This document shows, one piece after another, positions 19,801-31,948 of a stretch of 64,000 bases of DNA. The stretch covers positions 21,450,066 through 21,514,065 of the forward strand of contig OY776124.1 of the NCBI GenBank assembly GCA_963675135.1, written 5' to 3'. The notes below the pieces were generated by a model, which had not been told where the DNA came from, ran no database searches, and saw only the letters and a list, made by a program, of their open reading frames with translations. Positions within the stretch are counted from its first letter, which is position 1, and every line of letters begins with the position of its first letter. The position numbers were made by a program, and so were the translations under genes. The DNA is from Galeopsis tetrahit. Lineage: Eukaryota > Streptophyta > Magnoliopsida > Lamiales > Lamiaceae.

Positions 19801-21495
19801 TCTGAAGATGTTGTGCTACCAACCCTTGAGGCAAGAATCAGTGGTGTGGAATCTGGTCTTCAAACCATCTCCACTGAAGTTCAAAGTGCCAAATCTACCA
19901 TGGAAGCCATCTCAGAGGAGGTCAAGAAAGAACAGAAGCTGCTGAGAGATAATCACAATGCAAATGTCAAAGCTCTCAGGCTCACTGTCAAGCAAGCTCT
20001 TGGAAAGAAGACAGCACTACAAAAGAGAAGAGCTGAAGAGCAAAGGCTAGCTATGGTCAAAGCTGCCTCAGAAAAATTTTCCCAAGAAGTGTTGGCCAAC
20101 ATTGCTGAAGGTGCAGTGGCCAACCTCACTGAGCTCTTAAAAGCCCAACTGGATGCATCTCTGAAAACAGCCATGGAAGAGGTTGTCCAACAAAAGATGA
20201 AGCCTGTTCTAGCTTTCCTTAGCTTGAGCAGTGACAGAATGCAGAATATACATGATGAAAATGTATATTTGTTGGAAGAGATGAAGTCCCTAAACCAGGC
20301 CCAATCCCTGATGGCCTCAACAATGAGTGACCTAAAGCCCCAGTGCTTTGATGCTGCCAAAAAGGGGGAAAGGGAAAGAGCTAGAGCAAAAGGTGCCTTG
20401 GTGATTGGGAGTCCAGTGAAAGGGAAGGACAAAGTCCCTGAAGGAAAGGGAAAAGAGCCAGAAATGCTGAATTTGGAAGATTTGGATGAAGAGGAGCAGT
20501 TAGCATTGGCATTGAAGAACTCAATGGCCTCAGCTCAAGAAGAAAGGGCAAGGAAACAGCAAAGACCAGGTGGTGAAGTGTCAGGTTTGGACAAAGATGC
20601 TGAAGGTGTCCAAACCAGAGGAAAAATCAAGAAGGCCCAAGGAAAGAAGAGACAAATTGAGAAATTCACTGACTTTCCTAGCAGCCTTGATCTTCCACCT
20701 GAATTCAGAATTGATGAGGATGAGCCTACATCAAAGAAAGCCAAAACTGCTGAAGAGGACAAATCTTCTGAATCTGGAAAAACTGCTGAAGGTGCCAAAT
20801 CAACTGAAGAGACTGAAGAGTTATTTGCTGAAGGATTTGGATCTGAACCTAAGAAGAAGACAACTGTTCTAGCCCATGATCCATCAAAGCTGTTTCATGA
20901 AGGGTATGGCAAAGACCCTGAAACACAACAGAAACTGGCCATGATGAGGGCCCATGAGAAAATTGATCTGATGGAAGAAGCCAACAGAGCAAGAGATGAA
21001 AGGAGAGCAAACTTTCAGAAACCAAGAAGGAGAAGAGCAACTTACAGCAAGATGAAGCCTCAGCTTCTAATCCCAATGGACACCAAATATCCACACTTGG
21101 ATAAATGGGTGCCAATTCAACTGAATGACACATGGGAAGAAGCCAAAAGGGAGTTTGTCTATGACTTTTATGTCATTGACAGATGGAATGGAGGAGATGC
21201 AAACTCTGCCTTCACTGAGTTCATGCTAGAATACTACAGAGAGTTGTATCAACAACTACTTGCAGCTGCTGACATTGCAAGATTTGAACTCACAGCTCCC
21301 AAGCCAATCATATACATGCCTCCAAAGCTTGAAGGATGGATTGACCAAGCAAGAATTCTGAGGGAATTCACTGAGATCCTTAAGCTGAACAAGATGGTTC
21401 TTGGACCTAAGGGAACCAACCAAGAAGCCATGGCACTGAAAAGAAGAGTGTGGGCACAGTATGGAATGCTGCCACCTCCTGAGGATGATCTTTGA
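16813..21495 (+). pseudogene. Third ORF of copy 2, start codon deleted, otherwise open
   Basis: Homologue of the ORF at 1366-6036, open to the same C-terminus (GMLPPPEDDL). The first 16 codons, including the ATG, are lost in the 540-bp deletion, so the frame begins at a TTG and has no native initiation site; an internal ATG or fusion would be needed. Domain order is the same: N-terminal globular part, basic region, Pro/Glu repeats, coiled coil, conserved C-terminus. Two differences stand out against copy 1. A patch of about 25 residues near 17715-17790 is strongly divergent between nearly identical flanks. An extra ~25 residues lie near 18890-18965 beside a repeated NPP motif. No membrane segment is visible. 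The loss of the start suggests this copy would not make the full protein. Confidence 0.85.
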
Positions 21496-21954
21496 AATGG
21501 CTAAGTCTTCTGACCTTACTTGAATGATCAACTATGCTGAAATATGGTCAAGTTTGCTGATGTGTTAATCTGGTTGCTCTGATCTGTTAAAGATTGCTCT
21601 GATACAAGTTCTGTGCTCTGATGCTGAAAATATCATTTTGAATTATTGTAATGAAGTGCTCTGATATACTTAAGTGTTATTGATTCATGCTCTGATATGT
21701 TAATTTCAACTATCAACATGCCTGTAATGATTTTTTGAATGAATGATAGTTGAACTTATTTTGAATCAAGAAACTCAAATCTCTCTATGCCTATCTTAAA
21801 ACCTACTTGCAACAAAAACAGTGAATACACTAACACATTACTTTTCAGGAATATTGACCTCAGTCATGTCTTCTGAAGATACATGTAATAGGTGTAGACA
21901 AGTCACTTTTGCTTAAAATTGTATAGGTTTTGGCATCATCAAAAAGGGGGAAAT
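21496..21954 (+). other. 3' non-coding region and polypurine tract of copy 2
   Basis: No gene. Several GCTCTGAT octamers occur at about 21575-21710. The polypurine tract CAAAAAGGGGGAAAT ends at 21954, directly before the LTR. Confidence 0.85.
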
Positions 21955-23823
21955 TGTTGGGAATAAAATGAGCTATGTTTTGATTGAATACCAAAAACCC
22001 CCTGAGACATGCCTAAGTCAATGAAAAATATGTTCTAAGAATGTTAGAACATATAGATTATAGGCTAGATGAGAAGCTGAAATGTTAGGCAGCTCTTAGA
22101 CAATTAGATGCACAATTTGAGGGGGAACCAATGCTTTGAAGATGATCAAGATCAAGTCTCCCCAAGGCTCAAATTCTGGAACAAAGAGTAAGGACACTCT
22201 ATGAAATCTAAGATGCTCTTATCAGGAGAGTTGTCCAGAGAAAGTATTCTTAAAGCTCTGATCAGGAGAGTTGTCCAAAGAAGCTAGCCATGTGCAAGAA
22301 CAAACCTACCTAGCTCAAAAGGACAAGACTACTCAAAGGTTTTGGTCAGGAGAGTTGTCCAGATAAGCCAACTCTAAAGTATAAAGTGCTCTGATGCAAA
22401 AAGACCAATCATGCTGATCAGGAGAGTTGTCCAGAGGAGTTGTCTCAGCTAAATTGACCAAGATCAAGTGCTCTGAAAGCCTAAGATCAACTATGCTGAA
22501 GAGATTGAGACAACCAGTCCCTAAAGGTCCTCAAAGGAATGAGCTAAGACCATACACAAGAGAAATAAAGGGAAAGAGCCAAGTCATCTGAAGAAGAGCA
22601 AGCCAACCATGCTGAAAAGCAAAACTGCTGATAATGATAAGGAGAGTTGTCCAGATGATAAGGAATGTTGTCCTATCATTGGATCAACCTTCAGAAGCCA
22701 TGTCCAAGTCCTAACAAGAAGTCAAACATTGGGAAAAGTGCTGCAGAATGAAGACAAAACTGTTACAGCCGTTTATTACCCAAATGAGGACATGTCACTA
22801 TCAAGAATCTGTCTTCCAGTTTGAAGAACTCAAGGAAGACATTTATAGCAATTTGGGGCTGCCTCTCCAACGGGCAAATCCTCCATTTTGTCTATAAATA
22901 CAGAAGTGTGAAGACCATTTGAAAGAATCAAACTGAACTCAACCAGCACCTCAACCTTGACAAGAATATCCAACTATCCTACAAGTTGACAAGTGCTCTT
23001 AAGCTTTCAAAGAGACTATCTTAGTCTTTATACACTTCTTCTAAGCTGAACCCAATTGTATATTCATACACAAGCTTAGAGAGATATCCTATCCTTATAC
23101 ACTGATCTTCATTGTAAAGGATATCTCATTAGTTGGAACCTTACTTCAATCCTCATATCTTTCAAGAGTGAAAGTGAGAAGGTTGTAGTAGTAGAAGTGG
23201 TAGGAACTGACTGTTGAGAGAAGAACAGTTCAGTTCTGAGTTGAGAAGAGGGTACTAGGACTCTAGACATCCTAGGGATCAATTCACCAAGGAGTGGTGT
23301 TCTTGATCAAGTGCACCTTGGCACTATAAAACAAGTTTTTTCCAAGAGTGAAGGAATTATCCTGTTAAATCAGGGAAAGTGGATGTAGGAGCTTGAGTCT
23401 CTGAACCACTATAAACTCTTGTGTTGATTTACTTTACAAGTACTTACATTCACTCAACACTGCACACAAAACTGATCTTTCAAAGATACACATTCAAAGA
23501 CTGTGCAAAACTGTTTTGGACAACTTCCCTGAAGCTTAACTGGACTGTTTTACATTGACTAAGTGATTTCAGAAATTAAAGGAGTCTAAACTTAAAGGGC
23601 CAACCACTATTCCGCACATATAACTCCCCTAGATAGTTATTCAACTAAGTACTCAATAGTACTTAGTGGATTGATTATCTTAGAAGAGTTAATCACCTTC
23701 AGCAGAGTTGTCCAAGACAACCTTGCTGAGTTCTGGTTTGATCAAAGTTCAAAAAGAATTGCATACAAGTGTATTCCCCCCCCCCCCCCATACACTTGTT
23801 ATCTACTCCTTTCAGGACCAACA
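21955..23823 (+). repeat. Complete family-B 3' LTR (1869 bp)
   Basis: Runs from TGTTGGGAAT to GGACCAACA. U3 contains at least four close copies of TCAGGAGAGTTGTCCA (about 22222, 22261, 22346 and 22418), and a fifth, partial one at about 22640. TATAAATA lies at 22893-22900. Near the 3' end a 14-C run (23776-23789) is flanked by the inverted arms ACAAGTGTAT and ATACACTTGT. It is followed by CATAT and an antisense LTR scrap, not by obvious unique DNA. Confidence 0.92.
22893..22900 (+). promoter_or_regulatory. LTR TATA box (TATAAATA), family B 3' LTR
   Basis: Same context as in the other B LTRs (TTTTGTCTATAAATACAG). It lies downstream of the repeated U3 boxes and could drive readout into flanking sequence. 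Confidence 0.7.
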
Positions 23824-24061
23824 CATATTGCATTTCTTTAGGGTATGGTTGTCCTTAATTTTTCAGCATAGTTGACCTTCAACCTTTAGAGTTTCTGTTT
23901 TGATTCAATCTTGCTGAGACAACTCTTCTGGACAACTCTTCTGATCAGCATATTTGGTCTTTTAGCATCAGAGTATTTTACACATAGAGTTGGCTTCTCT
24001 GGACAACTCTCCTGATCAAAGGCTTTTGAGTAGCCTTGTCCTTTTGAGCTAGGTAAGCTTG
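23824..24061 (-). repeat. Family-B LTR fragment, antisense
   Basis: Inverted B-LTR segment (recognisable GGACAACTCTCCTGATCA boxes and the GTTGACCTTCAACC phrase). It resembles the LTR subtype at 57100-57330. On the - strand it begins at GCAAGAACAAG, exactly where the LTR fragment 6507-6814 stops, and it ends abruptly against the LTR end at 23823. Confidence 0.8.
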
Positions 24062-25196
24062 TTCTTGCTAAACTCTTTTCACAAGATTCATCAAAAACAA
24101 CATGAGGTGTTTCTTCCACAAGAAGGGTTCGTTTGTTGAATACTCTAAATGCTTTGCTAGTTGAGGAGTATCCCAAGAATATCCCCTCATCTGCTTTGGC
24201 ATCAAAAGCATTCAACTTACTTTTCCCATTGTTGTGAATGAAACACTTACAACCAAATATATGAAAGTAAGATACTCTAGGTTTTCTTCCTTTCCACAGT
24301 TCATATGGGGTTTTCTCATGAATTTTGTGAATACCTGACCTGTTTTGAGTGTGACAAGCTGTGTTGATAGCTTCTGCCCAAAGCTTCTTAGGAGTAGAGA
24401 ATTCAGTAAGGAGTGTTCTTGCAGCTTCTTTGAGCGTTCTTACTCTTCTTTCAGCTACACCATTTTGTTGTGGTGTTCTTGTTGCACTTGTCTCATGCTG
24501 AATACCATTAGAAGTACAATAGGCAATAATATAAGAGTTAATAAATTCAGTGCCTTTGTCACTTCTTATTTTCACAATTGGTTCTCCTTTCTCTACTTGG
24601 ATCGTCTTTAATAGTTCAGGAAGCTTCTGCTGAGTTTCACTCTTCTTGTATAGGAAGACAACCCAAGTAAACTTGGAGTAGTCATCTACAACAATGAGAG
24701 TATACTTCCTCCCTGTAAGTGTAGTTGGAGTGACTGGTCCAAATAGATCCATGTGAAGTAATTCAAGAGCTCTACTGGTTGATGCTGTCTTCTTGGTCTT
24801 GAAAGAGACCTTTGTTTGCTTTCCTTGTTGACATGCATCACAGACCTGATCTTTACAGTAGAGTTCATTAGGCAGACCATCAACTAAGGATTCCCTTGCT
24901 AACTTGTTCATAGTCTTAAAGTTCAGATGACTAAGACGTTTGTGCCATAGCCAGCTGATATCTTTAGGGCTCTTCACAAGCAGACATGTATCCTTAGGAC
25001 AGCTGTTCCAATTTGCAAGATACATACTTCCTTTTCTAGATCCTGTTAGAAGGTTTTGTTTTGTTCTTTTATCACTTATGAGACACTCATCTTTAGAGAA
25101 TTTTACTGAATAACCGGTGTCACAAAAATGAGAAACAGATAATAAATTAAACTTTAAACCTTCTACATATGATACATCATGTACCTCAATGTCACC
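24062..25196 (-). pseudogene. Family-C copia integrase fragment
   Basis: An open frame on the - strand carries the end of the protease region and the integrase: the pre-integrase finger (SWLWHKRLSHLNFK, CDACQQGK), the core motifs HMDLFGP, RSDKGTEF and PQQNGVAERRV, and the integrase C-terminal part up to EETPHVVFDE. It then runs on into LTR sequence, giving a chimeric tail. The upstream side is cut at 25196/25197, where a C-family LTR end abuts the protease-integrase region. The missing RT/RNase H is found at 6894-8831 on the other strand. Integrase D, D and E appear present, but the gene is truncated at both ends. Confidence 0.88.
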
Positions 25197-26652
25197 TGTT
25201 GGTCCCTGAACGAGTAGTGAATGGGATTAAAGTCTAGAGGGGATGGGTGAATAGACTTTAAAACTTTTTCAATAGAGTTGGGAACCTCTTCTGATTGCTA
25301 TGTCAACTGGACTACAAGTCTGCTGGTCCAGATGACTATAGTGATCTGATAGAGGAGGTTATATGCAGAATTATGGTAGGCCTTGATTAGACTCGTTCTT
25401 ATAGTTTCTTAAGAAAGTGTTAACTTGTTTTCTTTAATGAAAGTCCTCAGCTGATGCTGGTTTGAAAGTTGTGGCCTTGTTTTGAAGAATGTTGAAATCA
25501 CAGTATGCACTAGATAATAATATGTGTAAATACAGAAATGTAGAGTGCAGTAAGTAAATAACACCAGGTTTATAGTGGTTCGGATATACGATCCTACGTC
25601 CACTCTCACGTCCTAACGTGATGTTTAATCCCTTTAATTTACCACAAATTACAAGGGTCTTGACCTTTATAGTCCCAAGGATAGGACTTTGAGATCTGAG
25701 CCGTCCTAACATCTACGGTCTCCACAAGTGATTGTAAGCACTTGCACTTTGAGGGTTTCAAAAACTTTAACCTTTCGGAGAGGGTTTGGGGTTTTGAAGT
25801 GTATCCAACTAATGGTTCAAGCTTATAATTTGCTTAACCACTTTGCCTAAAACAAATGATATACAATATGAGCAAGTTTCAGGTTCTTAAAGGTTGGATA
25901 GAAATCACTTAAGAGTTATGGATAATCTAATGGATTCTGGCTCTTTGAGAACTCTTGGAACAATATGGCTTTAGCTTGATTGCTTGCTTAGTTTGTTGAA
26001 TTCTCTCGTTGTGACTTCGTACTTGTGATTTCTCATCCTCTTGTATTTATAATGGTGATTGCTTGCAACTAGCCGTTGGAGTTGACTAGCCGTTGGGGCA
26101 ATCTTTCCATAATGGTTTGATTCCTTGATTCCAGCAGCTTGATTGCTTCAATCCTGAGATCATGTCAATCTTCTAAATAAGGTAGGTCTTCATTTGAAAT
26201 GCAAGATGACTTTGGGAATCAGCCGAGTCTTGGAAGAGGACATAGTCTTCTGATCTGTACTACCAGTCTTCTGACTACTCTTCTGGCCTTAGGTCTTCTG
26301 TCTTCTGATATCAGTCGAGTAAAACTCTTCTGATCTGGCAATTCTTTGTCCTGCTTTAGGCCATCTTCAATCTTTGACTCCATCAGATAGGTAGGTATAC
26401 AAGCACCTTAACTTATCTGGTTTCCAAGGATCTTCTAGTCTTCATGTCTTCTACTCTTCTCATCTTGAGGGAGCGCATGTAAGCCGAGACTGTGCTAATC
26501 AGCTGATATCAATACAGTTGATCACACAAGACTAGTCTAAGCTGTTCTATACAAAGTCAACTGATCCTATTACATTTATAAACTCTAAGTGTTTTGGCCA
26601 TCAAAACTATTCTAACATCAAGTGGGGCTTAGGGTGAATATATATCCCAACA
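25197..26652 (-). repeat. Family-C 3' LTR
   Basis: About 1456 bp. TATTTATA at 26044-26051 (TATAAATA on the - strand) is the probable promoter core. It differs visibly from the 5' LTR (35929-37379) by scattered substitutions and small indels, so it is much older than the gypsy insertion or derives from another copy. Small ORFs inside show no motif. Confidence 0.88.
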
Positions 26653-26861
26653 ATTTCCCCCTTTTTGATGAAGCCAAAACTATATATGATAAATGCTCTT
26701 AATAAAATAAGATAGGAGTTTATAAACTTCAAAAAGACTGAAGTATCTGATGAAGACAAAGAGAGTTTGTCTTGAAAGCAAAGAGAACTAAACTTGATTA
26801 TATATAAAGCTTTTACAGATTACAAGTAATAGTTTCTTTAGAGCTTTGAAAGTAGTCTTCA
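26653..26861 (-). other. Polypurine tract and 3' non-coding region, family C
   Basis: On the - strand CAAAAAGGGGGAAAT ends at 26653, beside the LTR. No gene. Confidence 0.75.
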
Positions 26862-29800
26862 TCAGGTCTTCTGATCTTTAGATGCGGAAAGCAAGGTACA
26901 GACGAGTTCGAACTTCTTCCATATGCTGCAGGTCTGTAACATTCTCCTCTTGTAGATCCTCTTTAGAATCCTTTTGACTTCAATCAAGTCTGTTCTTCCA
27001 GAATCCAGAGTGGGAGGATCCCATTTGGGTTCTTCAGGAGTTAGGATTCTGCAGTTGTCAAGTTCTTTGGCTGTCCTGACTACTTCTTTCCAGAATTCTT
27101 GATCTTCAATGTTCATGAATTGATTGAACTGGAAGAATTCATCTTCATACGTTGGGAGAGGGCCAAATTTTCTTACAATGTGATGCTGAATTTGCCACTT
27201 CTTCTTCAGAGGGTACCACCTTGGTAGCTCATCTTGAAGGGCTAAATAATCCACATAGTTGCTATCAAACACCGGGACTTTATCTTTCTGTGCCAGAGCA
27301 TTTTCTTTCAATGCTTTGTCCTTGAGAGCTTTCCTGAGTTTGGCTATCTTCCTGTCAAATTTAACTTTGACTGCTTTCGCATCTTTTAGCTTCTTCTGCT
27401 TAAGCTCTTGAGCTTCAAGCTCTTTTCTTTTCTTCAGCTCTAAAGCTTCTTTCTCTTCTGCAGTAGGCTCTGCTGGAGTTGACTTCTTGCTTGACTTCTG
27501 AGCTTGGTCATCTGCCTGCTCATCTGCCTTCCTTTTCCTTGTCATCCTCTTCTCAGGAACTTGATCTATAGAGGCAGTGATCTGTAGACTTTTGGCAGGA
27601 GCTTGAGAGGGAGCTTGGGTGTCTTCTTGAGCAATCTCTTTGCCTTTGCCTTGCTTGCTCTTGATTTTGCTTTTTAAACCACCCAAAGTTTCATTCAGCT
27701 CATCTTGAGATACTACCATCACAGTTTGCTGTGCAGTAGTCTTCTCTAGAGCTTTTATCAATACATCTTCCCCCTTTTTGGCTTCAGCAAGTGCAGCCGC
27801 AAAAGGCTTCATGGCATTCAGAATCTCCACTCTGAGAGTCTGTTGAAGAGCCATGGCATTGAATCTGCCAACCTGGGTCAGATGAGTGATGTTGTGGTCT
27901 AGAATCTGAGCATGAGAGTTCGAGGAGGAGGCAGCTTCAAGTTTAGCTGTAAGTGCCTCCAATTTGGTTGCTCATTTTCTGCTGCAGCTGACTTGAGAAG
28001 GGTTTGACCTTCATTTGTTCTTGCTTCAGCATCATCTAGCCTGCTTTTGTAGAAGCTGTCTAAGCGGTTGATCTCATTGGAATAAAGAGCAGTGAACTTC
28101 TGGGTTCTGTCCGCTGATTTCTTCATTTCTAAGATGAGATACTCCTCTAGCTGATTGTGAAGTGCTTCACCGAACTTGTCATCTATGTCAAGAATTTGTT
28201 CGGTGAGACGAGTCTTCTGTTCACGAATAGCTTTTTCTACCAATTTGCCCAGTTGTATACCTAGTCCTTTGGCAAAATGTGTGTCAATTGCTTCCTTGAT
28301 CTGAGCACACACATCTGCTCGAATATCGACAGATGAAGTGGAGGGAGAGGCAATACTTTGAGCTTCCTTGGGAGGTGCAGGAATGGAAGGCTGATTGTAG
28401 ACAACTAGGGCCATTCCTTTTTCTTCCGCAGTGAGATAACCTTCTTGTAGAAAGTCCGATGTAACATCTACCAGACGAGAAAATAATCGTCCATTCCGTT
28501 GATGAGGTTGATAGATGAAGTGATCAAGCTCATGTTTAGGAAAGAAGTGAGATGGAACAGACACCACTTCTTTTTCTTTTGTCTCATCTCCAGCTGATGC
28601 AGCTGTATCTTCTGCAGTTGAGTCTGGTACACAGGGGTCTTCAGAGGGGACTCCTAGAATCCTTTGGCATACCCTGGTCAGAGATTCTGTGGGCAACAGC
28701 TCAGTGAATGAACTGACCTGGGCAACTTCTTTTTGCTCCATTTCCCAGTCGAGGAAGTTAGTCTTTCCTCCCATTCCCTCCATGACTTCAATGAGGTCAT
28801 CCACATCATTTTTCCGAAGTTCAATCCAAGTACAGATTCTCAGTATCTGTTCAAATTGAACTGATTCCTCATCAATGCCAGGAATAGTAGACTTGAGCAG
28901 GTTTGCTATCTTCATCCTCATTATCTTCTCCCTTGTGCTCATAGGATAGTGCACCATGCTATACTGAGGTTGAGAGGGGCCTGCTTCATCCAGGTCTGCT
29001 GGTGTCAAGTCTTCTGGTGCAGATGGGGTAGTGAGGATAGGGGATTGAGTGGATGGAATGGTTTCCTGTGCTGTGTGAGTATCAGCAGGGATTTGGGAAG
29101 TGATATGTTCAGGTTGTGAATGTTGTTCTTGGATATCTGCCATTTGAATATCAGCAGGGGTAGGCAAATGTGGTTCTGGAGTTGTTTGATGTTGGGCTTG
29201 TTCCTCTGCTGTGTGAGTATCAACAGGGATTTGGATATCAGTGTTTGTGGAGTCAGATAGGTTTGAATCATCAGAAGGGTTGAATGACGCAATCGGGGCT
29301 ATTAACATGGGAGTAGGAAGCCTCGATTTCTTGGACTTTTTGGTAAAGGAAGAATTGTTCTTCTTTCTTTTCTGACCCTTCGATAATTTAGAAGGAGTAA
29401 AAGTGAGAGAGGGGTTAGAGGTACCTGCTTTCTTCAAGGGAGAGGCAGTTGGAGTGGCATCTGAATCAGATGGGGAGATGAGTCCTGATCTGATTAGAAA
29501 TCGTTTTTGTGCTAAGGTCTGATTGTCATCATCATCATCCTCAGCAGCCTTCTTCTGAGCCTCTTCTTTGGATGGCTCCTCTTCTTCTTCAGCAGAGTCA
29601 TGAGCAGACTCTTTTGCTGCCTCCTCAGCAACATCTGTAGAAGATGCTTCAGCCAACAGCTTCCTCTTCTCTTCTTTCAACCTTGCTACCTCAGCAAGAG
29701 CTTCCTTTCTCAAATTATACTTGGAGGTGTGGAAGGTCTTATGAGGTCCCATCTTGTACTTCTTTGGGAGAATATCTGGAAGGATGATGCTTAGCTTGTT

Positions 29801-30474
29801 GACAAAGCTGACTGTAGCTGCCACCTTCCATACCCTCGATTGTAAGTCCAAAGTGACTTTCTTTGCCTCAAGGGCAATTCTTTCTAAGAATAGTCCTTGC
29901 CAGTCTCCATCAATCTGATCCCAGATTGCAGCCATAACTCGAATCTTTAAAGTAGTAACAGCATCATGACTGAATGTGTTACCAAGCAACATCTTCCCTG
30001 CAATGTCCATCAAGGTTTGGAATTTTGGTTCAAGTTGGGATTTCTTGATCCCAGATGCGTTCTCAGCCTTGATCCGTCCATTTGTAAATATCTCCATATA
30101 TTCTTTTTCTCTACCCATAATGTAGTTGGAGATATTTATTTTCCCTTTGACAAGCCAAACAATTCCTGAAGGATTTCCCTGGTAATCTTGACCTTGTGCC
30201 CACCCATGACACTTTCAACATAGGAACCCTTCATCACAGCGTTTGCATAGAATGCCAGCACGTCTTGTTCATAAACATTAGTTGGTGCTGCTTCCAGAAA
30301 GTCTCTGAGTTTAAGATTGACGCACCTAAGAAATATCTCCTTTTTCTCATCTGTGTGCTTGCCTTTGAAAAACAGAGCGTTTTCCGTAAAAATCTTCCCT
30401 TCCTTGGACCACTTTGCAGCATCCTAGGTGCCAGTGCTTTTGGTCTTCTCGTCGTAAATTTCAATGATTGCCAT
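26862..30474 (-). pseudogene. Third ORF of the family-C copia element (broken)
   Basis: Counterpart of the third ORF of family B, in the same position between RNase H and the 3' LTR. The probable start MAIIEIYDEK is at 30474. A TAG occurs after 16 codons, a frameshift near 30130 leads into the long frame 30118-27899, and a further frameshift near 27960 leads into 27962-26862. The N-terminal part (FLEAAPTNVYEQDVLAFYAN, QELFGLSKG, then RVMAAIWDQ) has the same layout as family B (YMAEFFAFL, GAFGLPYEG, RIMAAIIDA). A Glu/Lys/Pro-rich middle, predicted coiled coils (including a Lys/Glu/Leu-rich stretch near 27300-27450) and a globular C-terminus (SIWKKFEL) follow. I see no membrane span. Function unknown; this copy is dead as a single protein. 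Confidence 0.8.
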
Positions 30475-31948
30475 AGTAGAGTTTGAGTGTTAGGGTTTGA
30501 GAGCTTGAATGAAATTTGTAGAACGAGGGAGAGTATTGAGAGAAATTGAGTTATGTGAGCGAAAGGTTTTGGGAGAGGTTTTAAGGGTGTGAATATATAC
30601 TCCAACAATTTTTGATCTAACGGTCAGATTTGGGTTTAATTTTGGAGTAGAGCCCAAGATTTCCTTCTTTGATTTCTGGTTATCCCTTAAATTTGCCGGC
30701 TGATTTTGCTATGTGGCAATTGTTGATTTGCTGGCAATATGGTACTTGAGTATTAATGACATCATTACCAAAAATAGCCGTTGTGACTAATTTATGGTAA
30801 GAATTGATCATCAAGGCCGTTTTCTATAAGAGAATTGCATTCCTTATATAAGCCAATTGATTTAATTACATTCAGGAATAAATCTAGAATGAATTACATT
30901 ATCAAAGCTAGTCATTATACTCTAAATTGAAGTGATCTGATCAGCAGAGTGAGGTCTTCTGATTTCTTCAAGATGTCTGCTGATTTTCCTTGAAAGTCTT
31001 CTGGTCAGCTGAGTTGGCCTTCTGATCAGCTGAGTAAAGGATTGAGATTTGCTGAGAAAATCTTTTGTGCTTTGAAGGTTCGTCCTGGTTTGATGGAACC
31101 TTCAGTGTTGCTGTGATGATCCAACCTGGATGATGGATCTTCCAGCTTTATTGTGAGTGGTGATCCAACCTGGTTTGATGGATCTCCCAGCTCTACCTCT
31201 GAACCATGTAGGACCATCAAATCAATTTGATGATCAGCCTGGATGATATCCCACTGGTTCAGGTTGCCCTCACCATCGGATGTTCTTCATCATCAGATGG
31301 GATGTAGCATCTAATGTGTCTTTGTTGAATTTCTTCGCTTCTCTTGAAGGGGAAGGAAGATTGAAGGGGGCTTCTATGGAGTTGAAGAGAGGGCCATGGA
31401 CGCAACCTTCATGTTCTGTTTAGACACAGTAGCTTTTGATAACAAGCTCTTCTTGATCTAAGGATTCACATTTAAAGATATTCAAACTTTATCTAATGGA
31501 ATGCAGAAATTATAAATTTTGACCATGAGTTATTTGGAATCCGTACAGTGCATGCATACTGTTGAGTCGGTGAGGATGGTGTGTTAATCCAACCAAGTAT
31601 GACTCAATAGTATACTGTATGTATGTATATAAATAAAGTATTTTATGAAGAATAGTTTATTAATATACATAGTTATACATTGCTTAGAGTAAATAATTCA
31701 AATAACTTTGTTCAAGTCTACTATATATATATATATACTATGCAATGCAGATTTTAGAGTATTTCATCAAGGATTCTTAAGGTATCATTGATTCCCCCTT
31801 GATTAGATAACTCTATGTTTTCCCTCAACTCTATTTGTCTTCATTGGGAAAGAACTTACCTGAAGATGAGGGTGTCTATTCACCTCATCTGATCCTCCTA
31901 GTCTGCTGCAAATGTATCAGCTGATGTCTTCAGCTGATCTTGTGCTCT
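30475..31948 (-). other. Family-C spacer between pol and third ORF
   Basis: Non-coding, about 1.5 kb. A phrase of the form GATCCAACCTGG(A/T)...GATGGATC is repeated near 31110-31190. The part 31500-31948 matches 8832-9281 inverted. No gene motif seen. Confidence 0.65.

Larger units (their letters stand above)
1..23823 (+). mobile_element. Tandem array of two family-B Ty1/copia (SIRE-type) elements sharing one LTR
   Basis: The array reads internal region of copy 1 (truncated by the window edge), shared LTR, internal region of copy 2, 3' LTR. The shared LTR (6507-10653) has a polypurine tract immediately on its left and a tRNA-Met primer site immediately on its right, so it is the 3' LTR of copy 1 and the 5' LTR of copy 2. 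LTRs begin TGTTGGGAAT and end GGACCAACA. Order of coding domains (gag, protease, integrase, RT, RNase H, then a third ORF) is that of Ty1/copia elements of the SIRE/Maximus lineage; the long third ORF fits that lineage. The shared LTR is interrupted by foreign copia sequence at 6815-9281. A shared LTR can arise by unequal recombination between LTRs; a misassembly is the alternative. Confidence 0.85.

Noticed and set aside
25409..25712. Open frames in the family-C 3' LTR
   Set aside because: Not kept open in the matching 5' LTR and without motif.
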